64,000 nt of DNA from Burkholderia cepacia ATCC 25416 (GCF_001411495.1 NZ_CP012983.1:806001-870000), one strand, 5' to 3'. Numbered from the stretch's first letter, positions 26,638 through 36,240 are shown. The notes: a model not told the origin generated them from the letters alone. Made by a program: numbers and translations.

Positions 26638-27279
26638 ATGGGCAACCGTATCGCCGGCATCAGGATTCCCGACGCCCCGCTCGCACGGGACGCCGCCGAC
26701 ACCGTACGCGCGTGCGAACCGGAACTGCTGTTCCGGCACGCGATGCGCGTGTTCGCGTTTGCATCGATCATCGGGCTGCGTCGCGGCATCGCGTTCAACG
26801 CCGAGCTGCTGTACGTCGCCGCGCTGTTCCATCACTTCGGCTTGACGGAGCGCTACCGGCATTCGCGCCGGCGCTTCGAGATCGACGGCGCGAATGCGGC
26901 GCACGCATTCCTCCGAGGATACGGCGTCGCCGACGACGACGCGGCGGAGGTCTGGCGCGCGATCGCGCTGCATGCGACGTTCGGGATCCACCCGTACATG
27001 ACGCCGTTGACGGCGTTGCTCGGCGCCGGCGTCGAGACCGACCTCTTCGCGCATCACTTCGACGAGGTGAGCCTGTCCGAACGCGACGCGATCGTGCACG
27101 CATGGCCGCGCGGCCCTTGCTTCAAGGACCTGTTTCTCGAAGCGCTCGCCGCGGGCACCGCGCATCGCCCCGCCGCCGCGTTCGGCAACGTGTCCGCCGA
27201 CGTGCTCGAGCGTTGCGACCCGGACTATCGTCGGACGAATTTCTGCGGGCTGGTGCTCGGGTCGAAATGGGCGGAGTGA
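26638..27279 (+). CDS. HD-domain-like protein, copy 2 (HD doublet changed to HH)
   Basis: Paralogue of the 9303-9944 protein with exactly the same length, 213 residues, and ungapped motif positions. His34 (LFRHAMRVFAF) and His112 (AIALHATFGI) are kept, but the metal doublet reads AALFHHFGLT: Asp66 is His. Loss of the bridging Asp would normally abolish HD phosphohydrolase chemistry, though an all-His site could hold another metal. The C-terminal SADVLERCDPDYRRTNFCG matches copy 3 closely. It is divergent from winged-helix/STAND copy 1 and convergent with an alpha/beta hydrolase. The ATG at 26638 was chosen by alignment to copy 1. Confidence 0.82.
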   Translation: MGNRIAGIRIPDAPLARDAADTVRACEPELLFRHAMRVFAFASIIGLRRGIAFNAELLYVAALFHHFGLTERYRHSRRRFEIDGANAAHAFLRGYGVADDDAAEVWRAIALHATFGIHPYMTPLTALLGAGVETDLFAHHFDEVSLSERDAIVHAWPRGPCFKDLFLEALAAGTAHRPAAAFGNVSADVLERCDPDYRRTNFCGLVLGSKWAE

Positions 27280-27280
27280 G

Positions 27281-27296
27281 CCGGCCGTCCGGCCGG
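27281..27296. terminator. Hairpin between convergent genes
   Basis: CCGGCC-GTCC-GGCCGG forms a 6-bp GC stem with a 4-nt loop directly after the HD copy 2 stop. The alpha/beta hydrolase gene ends 36 bp further right on the other strand. There is no T-run, so a bidirectional terminator is plausible but unproven. Confidence 0.4.
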
Positions 27297-27331
27297 GCCC
27301 GTGCGGCCGCGTCACCGCCGCCACCGCCGGA

Positions 27332-28153
27332 TCATGCGCGCGCGAACGCCAGCAGTTCGTCGTTCAGGCGTTGCGCGTGCGTCAGGTACAACGCGTGCGG
27401 GCCGCCCTCGTAGATGCTCAGCGTCGCGTGCGGCACGCGCCGCGCCGTGACGGCGCCCGTGAGCGCGAGCGGTGCCGTCTGGTCGTCGTCGCCGTGAATC
27501 ACGAGCGTCGGCACGTCGAACTTGTCGAGATCCGCACGGAAATCGGTTTCGGAAAACGCGCCGACGCAGTCGAGCGTCCCCTTCAACCCGGCCTGCAGCG
27601 CCATGAACGACGTCCAGTCGAGCGCGGCGCGCGAGATCGTCGAAGCGGCCCGGTTCGACCCGGTGAACAGCGGCCAGAATTGCTCGTAGAACGCCGCGCG
27701 ATCGGCCACGATGCCCGCGCGAATCCCGTCGAACACGGCGACGTCGACACCGTCCGGATGATCGTCGCGCCGCGCGACCAGCGGCGTCACCGAGCCGATC
27801 AGCACGGCTTTCGCGATGTGCCGCGTGCCGTGCCGGCCGATGTAGCGGGCCACCTCGCCGCCGCCCATCGAGAAGCCGACGAGCGTCACGTCGTGCAGCC
27901 CGAGCGTGTCGATCAGCGTCGCGAGATCGTCCGCCAGCGTGTCGTAGTCGTATCCCGTCCACGGCTGGCCGGAGCGGCCGAAGCCGCGCCGGTCGTAGGC
28001 GATGCCGCGCAGGCCGTTCGACGCGAGGTGATGCATCTGGACGTCCCACATATCCGCGTTCAGCGGCCAGCCGTGAATGAACACGACCGGGCGCCCGGCG
28101 CCCCAGTCCTTGTAGTGAATCGACACGCCGTCGCGGGTCGTGAACGTGCTCAT
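27332..28153 (-). CDS. Alpha/beta hydrolase (non-heme haloperoxidase/esterase-like)
   Basis: Cytosolic alpha/beta-fold hydrolase of 273 residues. The oxyanion-hole motif is FIHGWPL, the nucleophile Ser95 lies in LVGFSMGGGE, the acid Asp in VIHGDDDQTAP, and the His in YEGGPHALYLTH. This pattern is typical of bacterial cofactor-free haloperoxidases and arylesterases, annotated as such by habit; the natural substrate is rarely known. It is close in sequence to the exported hydrolase at 29055-30026 (same HYKDWG.GRPVVF.HGWPL opening). DUF3331 lies 70 bp upstream on the same strand. Confidence 0.92.
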   Translation of the reverse strand: MSTFTTRDGVSIHYKDWGAGRPVVFIHGWPLNADMWDVQMHHLASNGLRGIAYDRRGFGRSGQPWTGYDYDTLADDLATLIDTLGLHDVTLVGFSMGGGEVARYIGRHGTRHIAKAVLIGSVTPLVARRDDHPDGVDVAVFDGIRAGIVADRAAFYEQFWPLFTGSNRAASTISRAALDWTSFMALQAGLKGTLDCVGAFSETDFRADLDKFDVPTLVIHGDDDQTAPLALTGAVTARRVPHATLSIYEGGPHALYLTHAQRLNDELLAFARA

Positions 28154-28223
28154 ACGGATTCCTCAGTGGTGAAAAAGCAGCGCGCGCCGGCGTCGGCCGG
28201 CGGACGGGGTACCGCGTCCGCCG

Positions 28224-28649
28224 TCACGACCGGGACAGCCGGCCGATGAACCGGTCCATCTCGGACGCGAGGATCACTTCCCGGTAGTTCGCGGGACGCT
28301 TGGCCCCGCGCCATTGCGGCTTGTAGATCGCGTCGCCGGGACGAATCGTCGTGCCGGTCAGCGCGCAGCGCGCGAGTGCGCGCGACTTCGCGCTGATCCA
28401 GCGCTGCTCGTCGTAGCGGCAGCGCGTCGGGTCGCTCCACGACACCAGGACCGACGAATCGGTCTGCCGCTCGGCGGCGATGATCGCGCAACGACGGCGC
28501 ACGCCGCCGCTCGACGCGGCCGATGCGTCGTTGCAATGGCGGCGGCGCGCGGTGTCCGGGTCGCGCACAAGCGACGGCGCGCAATGGCGTGCGGCCGGCG
28601 ACGGGTCGAGCAGCGTCATCACGTGCTCCCAGCGATCGAATGCGTCCAT
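28224..28649 (-). CDS. DUF3331-family protein
   Basis: Protein of 141 residues from the ATG at 28649. The second half carries the family core VLVSWSDPTRCRYDEQRW, then CALTGTTIRPGDAIYKPQWR and REVILASEMD. Conserved Cys residues in SWSDPTRC and ARCALTG could bind a metal, but no function is known. DUF3331 is largely a Burkholderia/Paraburkholderia family, which supports the taxonomic call. It is upstream of and co-directional with the alpha/beta hydrolase. Confidence 0.75.
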   Translation of the reverse strand: MDAFDRWEHVMTLLDPSPAARHCAPSLVRDPDTARRRHCNDASAASSGGVRRRCAIIAAERQTDSSVLVSWSDPTRCRYDEQRWISAKSRALARCALTGTTIRPGDAIYKPQWRGAKRPANYREVILASEMDRFIGRLSRS

Positions 28650-28861
28650 GGCAGATCCAGGCAGGTGAGGCGGGCCGGATGCCTTGCACCCGCCCGCTAC
28701 GCGATCGTCATCCGCCGCGCGAGCCGGCACCGGCCCGCGACGGGATGACCTGACACTGACGATAGCGGGCCGCCGCTGAAGAGTCTTGATGCGAGACTTA
28801 ATTTTTCTGGCCGGTGCGCGCACGCGTCGCGCGGCGTGCACCACATACGGCTTCACGAAAA

Positions 28862-28905
28862 TTCAGCGCGATTTCAGTACAGCCCGCATGGCCGCGGGAT
28901 AGGCT
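28862..28905 (+). promoter_or_regulatory. TTnAG tandem-repeat promoter upstream of exported alpha/beta hydrolase
   Basis: The 405-bp spacer 28650-29054 has no gene. It contains TTCAG at 28862-28866 and again at 28873-28877 (11-bp period), then a -10-like TAGGCT at 28900-28905. Direct pentamers one helical turn apart and about 22 bp ahead of a -10 box fit binding by an OmpR-type winged-helix activator. The same layout occurs at 45040, 51876 and 57353. Confidence 0.45.
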
Positions 28906-29054
28906 CCTGTCGGCTTTCGTTCACGACGTTCGCGCGCCGGCCTGCGCGCGGCCGCTCGAACGCACGCCGGCTGCCCGCTGGATTGCCGCCTGCGGGCAGA
29001 TCCGAACCCACCATCCAACGCGGCATCGTTGTACCGCACGTTCAAGGAGACTTC

Positions 29055-30026
29055 ATGCGTCCCGCAGATACCGACGCCGTTCCCTCGGCACGCCGCCGAG
29101 ACATGCTGCTCGCCGGCGCGACCGCCGTTGCAGCCGCCGCGCTGCCGGCAGCCGCCGCGGCTGCCCCCAAGCATGCCGCTTCCACCCATCCAGGAGCCCA
29201 TACGATGAATACGATCACCACGAAAGACGGTACCCAGATTTACTACAAGGACTGGGGCAGCGGCCGTCCGGTCGTGTTCTCGCACGGCTGGCCGCTGTGC
29301 GCCGACGCGTGGGATTCGCAGATGCTGTTCCTCGTGCAGCACGGCTTCCGTGTGATCGCGCACGACCGCCGCGGTCACGGCCGCTCGAGCCAGCCGTCGC
29401 AGGGCAACGACATGGACACGTATGCCGACGATCTCGCCGCGCTGATGAACGCGCTCGACCTGCACGAAGCCACGCTCGTCGGCCACTCCACCGGCGGCGG
29501 TGAAGTCGCACACTACATCGGCCGGCACGGCACGAAGCGCGTCGCGAAGGCCGTGCTGATCGGCGCCGTACCGCCGCAGATGGTGAAGTCGGCGACCAAT
29601 CCCGGCGGCCTGCCGATGGACGTGTTCGACGGGATCCGCAAGAACGTCGCGGAAAACCGCTCGCAGTTCTACAAGGATCTCGCGGTGCCGTTCTTCGGCT
29701 TCAACCGGCCGCAGGCAAAGGTGTCGCAAGGCACGATCGATGCGTTCTGGGCGCAGGGCATGATGGGTGGCGTGCACGGCCAGTACCTGTGCGTGAAGGA
29801 ATTCTCCGAGGTCGACTACACGGAAGACCTGAAGAAGATCGACGTGCCGACGCTGATCCTGCACGGCGACGACGACCAGATCGTGCCGATCGACGATTCG
29901 GCCCGGCTGTCCGCGAAGATCGTGAAGCACGCGGAACTCAAGGTGATCCCGGGCGGCTCGCACGGCATGTGCGTCGTCGATGCCGCACGGATCAACGCCG
30001 AACTGCTCGCGTTCCTGAAGGCGTAA
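29055..30026 (+). CDS. Exported alpha/beta hydrolase (haloperoxidase/esterase-like) with Tat-type signal
   Basis: Alpha/beta hydrolase of 323 residues with an N-terminal extension absent from the paralogue at 27332. The extension has twin arginines and a long Ala-rich hydrophobic stretch ([20 protein letters not shown]), which fits a Tat signal, so the enzyme is probably periplasmic. The nucleophile is in [10 protein letters not shown], the acid in [10 protein letters not shown] and the His in PGGSHGMCV. The ATG at 29055 follows AAGGAG by 5 bp. An internal ATG at 29204 ([18 protein letters not shown]) would give a cytosolic form. The substrate is unknown. Confidence 0.9.
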   Translation: MRPADTDAVPSARRRDMLLAGATAVAAAALPAAAAAAPKHAASTHPGAHTMNTITTKDGTQIYYKDWGSGRPVVFSHGWPLCADAWDSQMLFLVQHGFRVIAHDRRGHGRSSQPSQGNDMDTYADDLAALMNALDLHEATLVGHSTGGGEVAHYIGRHGTKRVAKAVLIGAVPPQMVKSATNPGGLPMDVFDGIRKNVAENRSQFYKDLAVPFFGFNRPQAKVSQGTIDAFWAQGMMGGVHGQYLCVKEFSEVDYTEDLKKIDVPTLILHGDDDQIVPIDDSARLSAKIVKHAELKVIPGGSHGMCVVDAARINAELLAFLKA

Positions 30027-30163
30027 GCCGCGCGACACGGCGCGCCCGGCCGTCACACCGTCACGCCGGCGCGCCCTTCAGCATTTTTCAGGAATTTTCA
30101 GGCCGACGCGATTCCGCATGCCGCATGCGCCGTCGCCAGGATCGCCGCCGCGGCGGCGGGCGC

Positions 30164-31741
30164 TCACGGCGTGCGCGCCGGCCTGAGCAGCAAGCCGATC
30201 AACGCACCCGCGATCGCGAACGACATCGCCACCCGGAAGTTGTCGGCCAGCGCGAGCGTGGTCGCCTGGACGCGAACCGCCCGGTCGAGCAGCGCGTAAG
30301 TCGCCTGGTCGCCGGCCGCGAAGGTCGCGCCGTGCGCGACCAGCGACGCCGCGCCGGCCCGCAGCCGCTCCAGCGTTTGCGGATCCGACAGCGTGACATG
30401 CAGACCGACGAGATTCGAATGGGTAGCCTCCATGATGCGCTGGATCACCGCGATCGACGTCGTGCCGAGCTGCCCGCTCAGCAGGCGCGTCGTCTGCACG
30501 ACCGCGCCGAACGTCAGCGCGTGCTCGGCCGTCACGTGCTTGCCGAAAAAGAAGATCACCGACGTGAGCGCCATCGTCTGGCCCAATGCCTGCAGCAGTT
30601 GCGACGGGATGAAATCGGGTTCGGCCCACACGGGCGTGAGGCGCGCGCCGAGTGCGAACGCGAACGCCACCATCACGAAGCCGGTGACGATCAGCCGGCG
30701 CGGATCGACGCGTTGCAGCAGCCATGCGACGCATGGCGCGAACAGCAGCTGCGGGATCGCGATCCAGCGCAGCGTGTCGCCGATCTGCAGCGGGCGCAGC
30801 CCGTAGGTGCTCGCGAGAAACGCCGACGGAATGAAGCTCGTATTGAGCACGGTGAAGCGCACGAGGCCGACCAGCACGATCAGCCACGCGATGTTGGGCC
30901 GCGCGAGGTAGCCGAGATCGAGCCCGGCGCTGCGCGACGCCAGCTCGTGGATCAGGAACGCGGCCACCATCACGATGCCGACACACAGCAACGTGACGAT
31001 CAGCGGCGACTGGAACCAGAACAGCCGTTCGCCCTGGTCGAGCGCGACGCACAGGCACGCGAACCCGCCGGCGCCGAGCACCATGCCGCGCGTGTCGATA
31101 CCGGACGCGAAGCGCTTGACCGGTTCGTTGGACAGCGACAGCATCAGGCACACGATGAACGGCACGGTCAGCAGCGCGTTCTGCCAGAACAGCCAGCGCC
31201 AGCTCAGGTGTTCGCTGTACCACCCTTCGAGCGTCGCCGACAGGTTCAGCGACATCTCGAGGTTCATCGCATACGCGGCGATGCCGAACGGAATGAGCCG
31301 CGGCGGCAGCGTGCGGACGACGAACCCGACGGTCAACGGCACGAACACGCCGGACGCGAAACCGGCTACGCTCTGCAGTGCGATGAACGTGCCGAAGTCG
31401 GTGCACAGCGGCAGCATGCTTTCGACGACCAGGAATACCGCGGCGCCCGCCAGCAGCACGCGGCGCGTGCCGAACACGAAGGCCGCCGCGATCGCGAGCG
31501 GCCCGACGAACATCTGCGACGCGGTGAACGCGGTGTTGATCCACGCGCCCTCGTCGAAGCCGACGCCGAGCGCGCCGCGTACGTCGGCGAGCCCGAGCGA
31601 CGTGATGCGCGAGGTCAGCGTCGAGATGATCGCGCCGAGCAGCACGGCCGCGATCGCGGCGATGGAACGAAACGTCGGTATGTCGGTGGCCGGTGCGGCC
31701 GGCCCCGGTGTCGCGCCACCGGGGGCGAACGTGGTATTCAT
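30164..31741 (-). CDS. DHA2-family MFS drug exporter (EmrB-like, 14 helices)
   Basis: Proton-driven inner-membrane exporter of 525 residues with about 14 predicted helices, as in EmrB/FarB proteins. It starts MNTTFAPGGATP at the ATG at 31741. The first helices contain LLGAIISTLTSRI and DEGAWINTAFTASQMFVGPL, an EmrB-like substrate-path region. It is divergent from a HlyD/EmrA adaptor (31825) and an outer-membrane channel (32859), which together would make a tripartite pump. It is convergent with the exported hydrolase. Confidence 0.92.
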   Translation of the reverse strand: MNTTFAPGGATPGPAAPATDIPTFRSIAAIAAVLLGAIISTLTSRITSLGLADVRGALGVGFDEGAWINTAFTASQMFVGPLAIAAAFVFGTRRVLLAGAAVFLVVESMLPLCTDFGTFIALQSVAGFASGVFVPLTVGFVVRTLPPRLIPFGIAAYAMNLEMSLNLSATLEGWYSEHLSWRWLFWQNALLTVPFIVCLMLSLSNEPVKRFASGIDTRGMVLGAGGFACLCVALDQGERLFWFQSPLIVTLLCVGIVMVAAFLIHELASRSAGLDLGYLARPNIAWLIVLVGLVRFTVLNTSFIPSAFLASTYGLRPLQIGDTLRWIAIPQLLFAPCVAWLLQRVDPRRLIVTGFVMVAFAFALGARLTPVWAEPDFIPSQLLQALGQTMALTSVIFFFGKHVTAEHALTFGAVVQTTRLLSGQLGTTSIAVIQRIMEATHSNLVGLHVTLSDPQTLERLRAGAASLVAHGATFAAGDQATYALLDRAVRVQATTLALADNFRVAMSFAIAGALIGLLLRPARTP

Positions 31742-31767
31742 CGTCGTGCGGCTCCCGTATTTGAGGC

Positions 31768-31786
31768 TCGCGCAAGCATAGCGCGA
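31768..31786. promoter_or_regulatory. Candidate operator in EmrB/EmrA divergent spacer
   Basis: TCGCGC (31768-31773) and GCGCGA (31781-31786) form an inverted repeat with a 7-bp spacer in the 83-bp region between the two divergent starts. The geometry suits a LysR or MarR protein. The LysR gene at 34432 is the nearest candidate. Confidence 0.35.
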
Positions 31787-31824
31787 TGTGAAGAAACCTG
31801 TCCGTTCGATGGAGTTACCCGATT

Positions 31825-32862
31825 GTGAGCACGAACCCGACGAACGCGTCGAACCCGCCGCCCGCCTCCCCCGCACGCTCGCGCAAATGGCCGATCGTCC
31901 TGATCGCCGGCGCCGCGTTGGGGCTCGTCGCGCTGCTGGTCTACGAATACGATGCGCATGAACGCGGCACCGACGACGCGTACGTGACGGGCCACCTGCA
32001 CGTGATCTCGCCGCGCGTGGCCGGTACCGTCGAGCGCGTGCTGGTAGACGACAACCAGTTCGTGCATGCGGGCGACCCGCTCGTGCGGCTCGACCCGCGC
32101 GATTTCGACGTGCGCGTCGCGCTGCAGCGTGCGCGCGTCGCGCAGGCGCGCGCCGATGCGATGCGCGCGAAGGCGCTGGTCGAGCAGGCCGACGCGACGC
32201 TCGTGTCCGCGCACGCCGACGCCGAGAAGGCCGAACTCGACTACGCACGGGCGCGCGAGCTGACCCGCGAGACGCCGCGCGGGTTGTCGCAACAGGAATT
32301 CGATGCGGCCAACGCGGCGCGCAAGTCCGCGCGTGCCCGCATCGATGCGGCGCAAGCGCAGCAGCGCAGCGCGCAGGCCGCATGGCAGGCGGCCGACGCC
32401 GTGTCGCACCAGGGCGACGCCGACTTGCGCGATGCGGAGTTGCAGCTGCAGTACACGACCGTCGTCGCGCCGACGGACGGCCGCGTCGGGAAGAAGACCG
32501 TCGAGACCGGCGAGCACGTCGCGCCGGGCCAGGCGCTGCTCACGCTGGTCGAACCGCACCCGTGGGTCGTCGCGAACTTCCGCGAAACGCAGCTCAAGCA
32601 CGTGCGCGCCGGCGATGCCGTGCGGCTGCGTTTCGACGCGCTGCCGGACCTGACCTTCAACGGGCACGTCGACAGCCTGTCGCCCGCGACCGGCGGGCAG
32701 TTCGCGCTGTTGCCGCCCGACAACGCGACCGGCAACTTCACGAAGGTCACGCAGCGGGTGCCGGTCAAGATCCTGCTCGACGGGCAGGCGTCGACCGAGC
32801 CGCGCATCCGGCCCGGCCTGTCGGTCGTCGTCACGCTGCAAGCCGGCCGGGAACAGCCATGA
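31825..32862 (+). CDS. HlyD/EmrA-family membrane-fusion protein
   Basis: Periplasmic adaptor of 345 residues anchored by one N-terminal helix (WPIVLIAGAALGLVALLVYE, about 23-42). The barrel-sandwich halves DDAYVTGHLHVISPRVAGTV and TVVAPTDGRVGKKTVETGEH flank an Ala-rich coiled coil (about 95-190), and VVANFRETQLKHVRAGD matches the EmrA family. The start is a GTG at 31825 with GGAG upstream. It overlaps the channel gene by 4 bp and is divergent from the EmrB-like exporter. Confidence 0.92.
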   Translation: MSTNPTNASNPPPASPARSRKWPIVLIAGAALGLVALLVYEYDAHERGTDDAYVTGHLHVISPRVAGTVERVLVDDNQFVHAGDPLVRLDPRDFDVRVALQRARVAQARADAMRAKALVEQADATLVSAHADAEKAELDYARARELTRETPRGLSQQEFDAANAARKSARARIDAAQAQQRSAQAAWQAADAVSHQGDADLRDAELQLQYTTVVAPTDGRVGKKTVETGEHVAPGQALLTLVEPHPWVVANFRETQLKHVRAGDAVRLRFDALPDLTFNGHVDSLSPATGGQFALLPPDNATGNFTKVTQRVPVKILLDGQASTEPRIRPGLSVVVTLQAGREQP

Positions 32863-34283
32863 GCCGCCTCGTCGCGCTGCTCGCCGCCGGCCTGCTGGGC
32901 GCCTGCACGATCGCGCCGCAGCCGCTCGCGCCCGTCCCGGTCGGCACCGACCGGTTCCGCCATGCGGATGCGCCCGGCGAACCGGCCCCGTCGCTCGCGG
33001 GATGGACCGCGTCGTTCGGCGATGCGCCGCTCGTCGCGCTCGTCGATGCGGCGCTCGCCGGCAACTTCGACATCCGCGCGGCCGCCGCACGCGTCGACCA
33101 GGCGCAGGCGCTGCTCGGCGTGCGCGAAGCCACGCTTTCACCCACTGTCGGCGTCGATCCGTCGTTCAACCGTTCGCGTGTGTCCGGCACGGTCGACAAT
33201 GCGTTGCCGAAGCGCCTGATGCACAACTGGTCGGTGCCGTTCAACGCGAGCTATGAAGTCGATCTGTGGGGCCGCCTGCGCGGCGACGCGGAAATCGGCA
33301 GGCAGAACGTGCTGCAGGCCGACGCCGATCGCGCGGCCGTGCGGCTGCGCGTCGCGACCGAGGTCGCGAGCGACTACCTGACGCTGCATTTCGTCGAGGA
33401 GGATCTGGCGACGCTCGCCCGCGCGATCGAGCTGCGCCGCACCGCGCTCGACGTGATCGCCGCGCGCGTGCGGGCCGGCGCGGCAAGCGATCTCGACGCG
33501 CTGCGCGCGGCGGCCGATCTCGATACCGCGCGCGCCGATCTCGCGGACAGCCGGCGGCTGCGCGAAAACCTCGTCGATGCACTCGCGGTGCTGACCGGCG
33601 TGTCGCCGACCGGCTTCACGGTCGCGCCGACCGCCGCCGCGATTCGCGTGCCGGCGGTACCGCCCGGCCTGCCGTCCGTGCTGCTCGCGCAGCGGCCGGA
33701 CGTCTACGCGGCGGCACGCCGTGTCGACGCGGCATCGCTCGAAACCGGCGTTGCCCGCACCGCATGGCTGCCGACGCTGACGCTGACGGCCCAGGGCGGG
33801 TTCGCGAGCCGCGACCTCGGCTCGTTTCTCGAGCGCAACAGTTCACTGTGGGGCCTCGGGGCGAGCGTGGCCGAAACGCTGTTCGACGGCGGCAAGCGCA
33901 ACGCCGCGGTAGCCGCCGCGACGGCCGGCACGGCACTCGCCGACGCGAACTATCGAGCGACCGCGCTGGGCGCGCTGCGCGAGGTGCAGGACGCGCTCAA
34001 CGACATCGCCGCGCAGAACGAGCGGATCGTGCGTTACGACAGCGCGGCGCGCTCGACCGAAGCGGCCGCGCGGCTGTCGCTGAGCCGCTACGCACATGGC
34101 TACGTCAGCTATCTCGAGGTCATCGACGCGGACCGCGACGCATTGAACGCGCAACGCCAGTTGATCCACAGCCGCCAGGCGCTCGCGATTGCGACGGTCG
34201 ATCTGGTGCGCGCGCTGGGCGGCGGGTGGACGCCGCCCTCCGTCGCACCGCAAAACGTCGCGCAACGCGACGACCGGCTTTGA
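32859..34283 (+). CDS. Outer-membrane efflux lipoprotein (NodT family)
   Basis: Outer-membrane duct of 474 residues. The signal peptide ends in the lipobox LLGAC (Cys16). The family motif FNASYEVDLWGRLRGDAE lies at about 128-145, and the second half has LAQRPDVYAAARRVDAASLE. The start at 32859 overlaps the adaptor stop (ATGA), indicating coupling. With the adaptor and the divergent EmrB-like exporter it forms a complete exporter, independent of the RND pump at 1-6.2 kb. Confidence 0.92.
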   Translation: MSRLVALLAAGLLGACTIAPQPLAPVPVGTDRFRHADAPGEPAPSLAGWTASFGDAPLVALVDAALAGNFDIRAAAARVDQAQALLGVREATLSPTVGVDPSFNRSRVSGTVDNALPKRLMHNWSVPFNASYEVDLWGRLRGDAEIGRQNVLQADADRAAVRLRVATEVASDYLTLHFVEEDLATLARAIELRRTALDVIAARVRAGAASDLDALRAAADLDTARADLADSRRLRENLVDALAVLTGVSPTGFTVAPTAAAIRVPAVPPGLPSVLLAQRPDVYAAARRVDAASLETGVARTAWLPTLTLTAQGGFASRDLGSFLERNSSLWGLGASVAETLFDGGKRNAAVAAATAGTALADANYRATALGALREVQDALNDIAAQNERIVRYDSAARSTEAAARLSLSRYAHGYVSYLEVIDADRDALNAQRQLIHSRQALAIATVDLVRALGGGWTPPSVAPQNVAQRDDRL

Positions 34284-34431
34284 AAGATACCCGCCGTGCG
34301 GCCGACCGGTCATTCTGGCGGCCTCACGAATTTTCAAGTTGCTCTTAAGCTTACCTAACGTTTTTTGTGTTGCCCGGTGCCGACGCACTGCCTACATTGA
34401 GCGTATCGAATTCACCGGAGCGAGACCCGTC

Positions 34432-35403
34432 ATGGATCGCCTGAAAACGCTCGAGATATTCAAGACGGTTGCCGAGCACGGCAGCTTCACGAAAGCCGCC
34501 GAGCTTCACGGGCTCGGCGTTCCCTGCGTCAGCCGCTCGATCCAGTGCCTCGAAACGTCGCTCGGCGTGCTGCTGTTTCACCGCACGACGCGCAAGGTGA
34601 CGCTGACCCGCGTCGGCCACGACGTGCTCGAACAGGCGCTCGCGCTGCTGGAGCAATACGAGCACCTTTCCGTCTGCTGTCACGCCAACGCAAGCGAGAT
34701 GCAGGGCGAGATATCGATCGAGGTGTCGAACCTGTTCGGCGCCGACCGGCTGGTGCCGGCGCTCGCCGATTTCAACCGGCAACATCCGCTCGTACGGGTC
34801 CGGATCGACTGGACCGATCATCCGAGCGCGGCGTTGAACGGCGCGACGGACCTGTCGATCGTCACCTCACGCACGTCGAGCCTCACGTGCGTCGAGCGGC
34901 GCCTCGGGCGCATCCCGATGGGCCTGTACGCAAGCCCGCGGTATCGCGCCTCCTGCGGCGAGGGGCTCACGCCGCAGGCGCTCGAGCGCATGGGCCCGCA
35001 CGGTGGCAAGACGGGTGCCGCCGGGTCGCCATGGCCGCTGCGGCATCGGCGCAGCGGCGCGATCGCCGAGATCCGTCTTGCCGGCGCGATCAGCTCGAAC
35101 TGCCTCGACACGCTGATTCTCGCGACGGCCCGCGGCACCGGTTTCGCGGTGCTGCCCGAGCATCTTGCCCGGCCGCTCGAGCGCGACGGCGCGCTCGTTC
35201 GCCTGCTGCCCGACTGGCAGGTCGGCGATCTCGATGCATCGCTGCTCTATCACTCGCGCCGCAACCTGCCCGCGCGCATCCGTGCACTCGCCGACCATCT
35301 CGTTGCCGCGTTCGACGATGCGCCCGCCGCGCGGCCGGCCGTGCAACACGACGTGCGTGCGGTCACGCAAGCCACGGTCGCTGGCAACACGGTGGCCGCA
35401 TGA
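34432..35403 (+). CDS. LysR-family transcriptional regulator
   Basis: Regulator of 323 residues. The LysR HTH is at about 1-60 (MDRLKTLEIFKTVAEHGSFT, KAAELHGLGVPCVSRSIQCL), and HRTTRKVTLTRVGHDVLEQA closes the domain. The effector-binding domain follows. It is downstream of and co-directional with the adaptor-channel pair, so it probably regulates the EmrAB-type pump. The 148-bp upstream spacer contains TTCAAG and CTTAAG 11 bp apart (34333 and 34444 minus 100, that is 34344) and a TACATT hexamer at 34393. The effector is unknown. Confidence 0.9.
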   Translation: MDRLKTLEIFKTVAEHGSFTKAAELHGLGVPCVSRSIQCLETSLGVLLFHRTTRKVTLTRVGHDVLEQALALLEQYEHLSVCCHANASEMQGEISIEVSNLFGADRLVPALADFNRQHPLVRVRIDWTDHPSAALNGATDLSIVTSRTSSLTCVERRLGRIPMGLYASPRYRASCGEGLTPQALERMGPHGGKTGAAGSPWPLRHRRSGAIAEIRLAGAISSNCLDTLILATARGTGFAVLPEHLARPLERDGALVRLLPDWQVGDLDASLLYHSRRNLPARIRALADHLVAAFDDAPAARPAVQHDVRAVTQATVAGNTVAA

Positions 35404-35480
35404 GCACCTTCGTCATCGTCGCGGCACGCCACGCCACGCCGAAACCCGCACCGTTGCGCCGCCAGGCCGGCCCCGCGCGC

Positions 35481-36134
35481 TCAGTCGCGCGCGCCGGCCG
35501 GGCGCACGCCCAGCGCATCGGCCTGCCGCACGAGATCCGGCAGCGTGCGCACCCGCATCTTCTTCATCACCTGGGCCCGATGCACCTTCACCGTGATTTC
35601 CTGAAGGCCGAGATTCGCGGCAATCTGCTTGTTCATCAGGCCCGCGACGACCTGGCTCATCACTTCGCGCTCGCGCGGCGTCAACGACGCATAGGCGCCG
35701 CGCACCGCGTGAAGCGTGCGGTCGCGCTCCAGCGCGCGGCCGACGGCATCGAGCATCGCCTCGTCGTCGAACGGCTTGGTCAGGAAATCGAGCGCGCCGC
35801 CCTTCATCGCCTTGACCGTCGTGGCCACGTCGCCGTAACCCGTCATGAACAGGATCGGCACGTTCAGGCCCGCGCGCACCGCCGCCTCCTGGACGGCCAG
35901 CCCGCTCTCGTCGGCGAGCCGCACGTCGAGGATCAGGCAGCTCGGCACGTCGGGCCGCTCGAACGCGAGAAACGCACGCGACGACGCGAAGGTCTCCACG
36001 CGAAATCCTGCCGAACGCAACAGCGCGCTCAACGCGCGCCGCAACGTTTCGTCGTCGTCGACCACATAGACGATCGGCGCGGGTTCTCCCGCGCCGCCGT
36101 TGCCGCTCGACGTCATGTCCGGCGTACTCGCCAT
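35481..36134 (-). CDS. FixJ/NarL-type two-component response regulator
   Basis: DNA-binding response regulator of 217 residues. The receiver domain (about 20-135) has the acidic cluster VVDDDE (25-29), phosphoacceptor Asp70 in CLILDVRLADESG, the Thr in FMTGYG and the Lys in DFLTKPFDDE. A LuxR-type HTH follows (LTPREREVMSQVVAGLMNKQ, EITVKVHRAQVMKKM). FixJ-like organisation is clear. It lies 106 bp after a stand-alone receiver, and both are probable partners of the 38.5 kb histidine-kinase fusion, the only sensor kinase in the window. It is convergent with the LysR gene. Confidence 0.93.
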   Translation of the reverse strand: MASTPDMTSSGNGGAGEPAPIVYVVDDDETLRRALSALLRSAGFRVETFASSRAFLAFERPDVPSCLILDVRLADESGLAVQEAAVRAGLNVPILFMTGYGDVATTVKAMKGGALDFLTKPFDDEAMLDAVGRALERDRTLHAVRGAYASLTPREREVMSQVVAGLMNKQIAANLGLQEITVKVHRAQVMKKMRVRTLPDLVRQADALGVRPAGARD

Positions 36135-36162
36135 TGCATTCCCTGTGTAGGCATCCGCTTCA

Positions 36163-36176
36163 TTATCAAATGATAA
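36163..36176. promoter_or_regulatory. Perfect dyad TTATCA-AA-TGATAA
   Basis: A perfect inverted repeat with 6-bp arms and an AA spacer lies 28 bp upstream of the FixJ-type regulator start. A near-identical site, TTATCG-AA-CGATAA, occurs upstream of the VOC-monooxygenase operon at 45525. It may be an operator for a shared regulator. Confidence 0.45.
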
Positions 36177-36240
36177 ACTAACAAAATGCCGGGCGGAACC
36201 GCCACGCGTCGGACGGCGCGGCCGGCCGGTGGAGCGCCGT

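Noticed and set aside
30077..30101. Three TTCAG pentamers exactly 10 bp apart
   Set aside because: They lie between the 3' ends of two convergent genes (30026 and 30164), with no promoter-facing gene, so I did not count them as a TTnAG promoter. They also warn that the motif is not promoter-exclusive.
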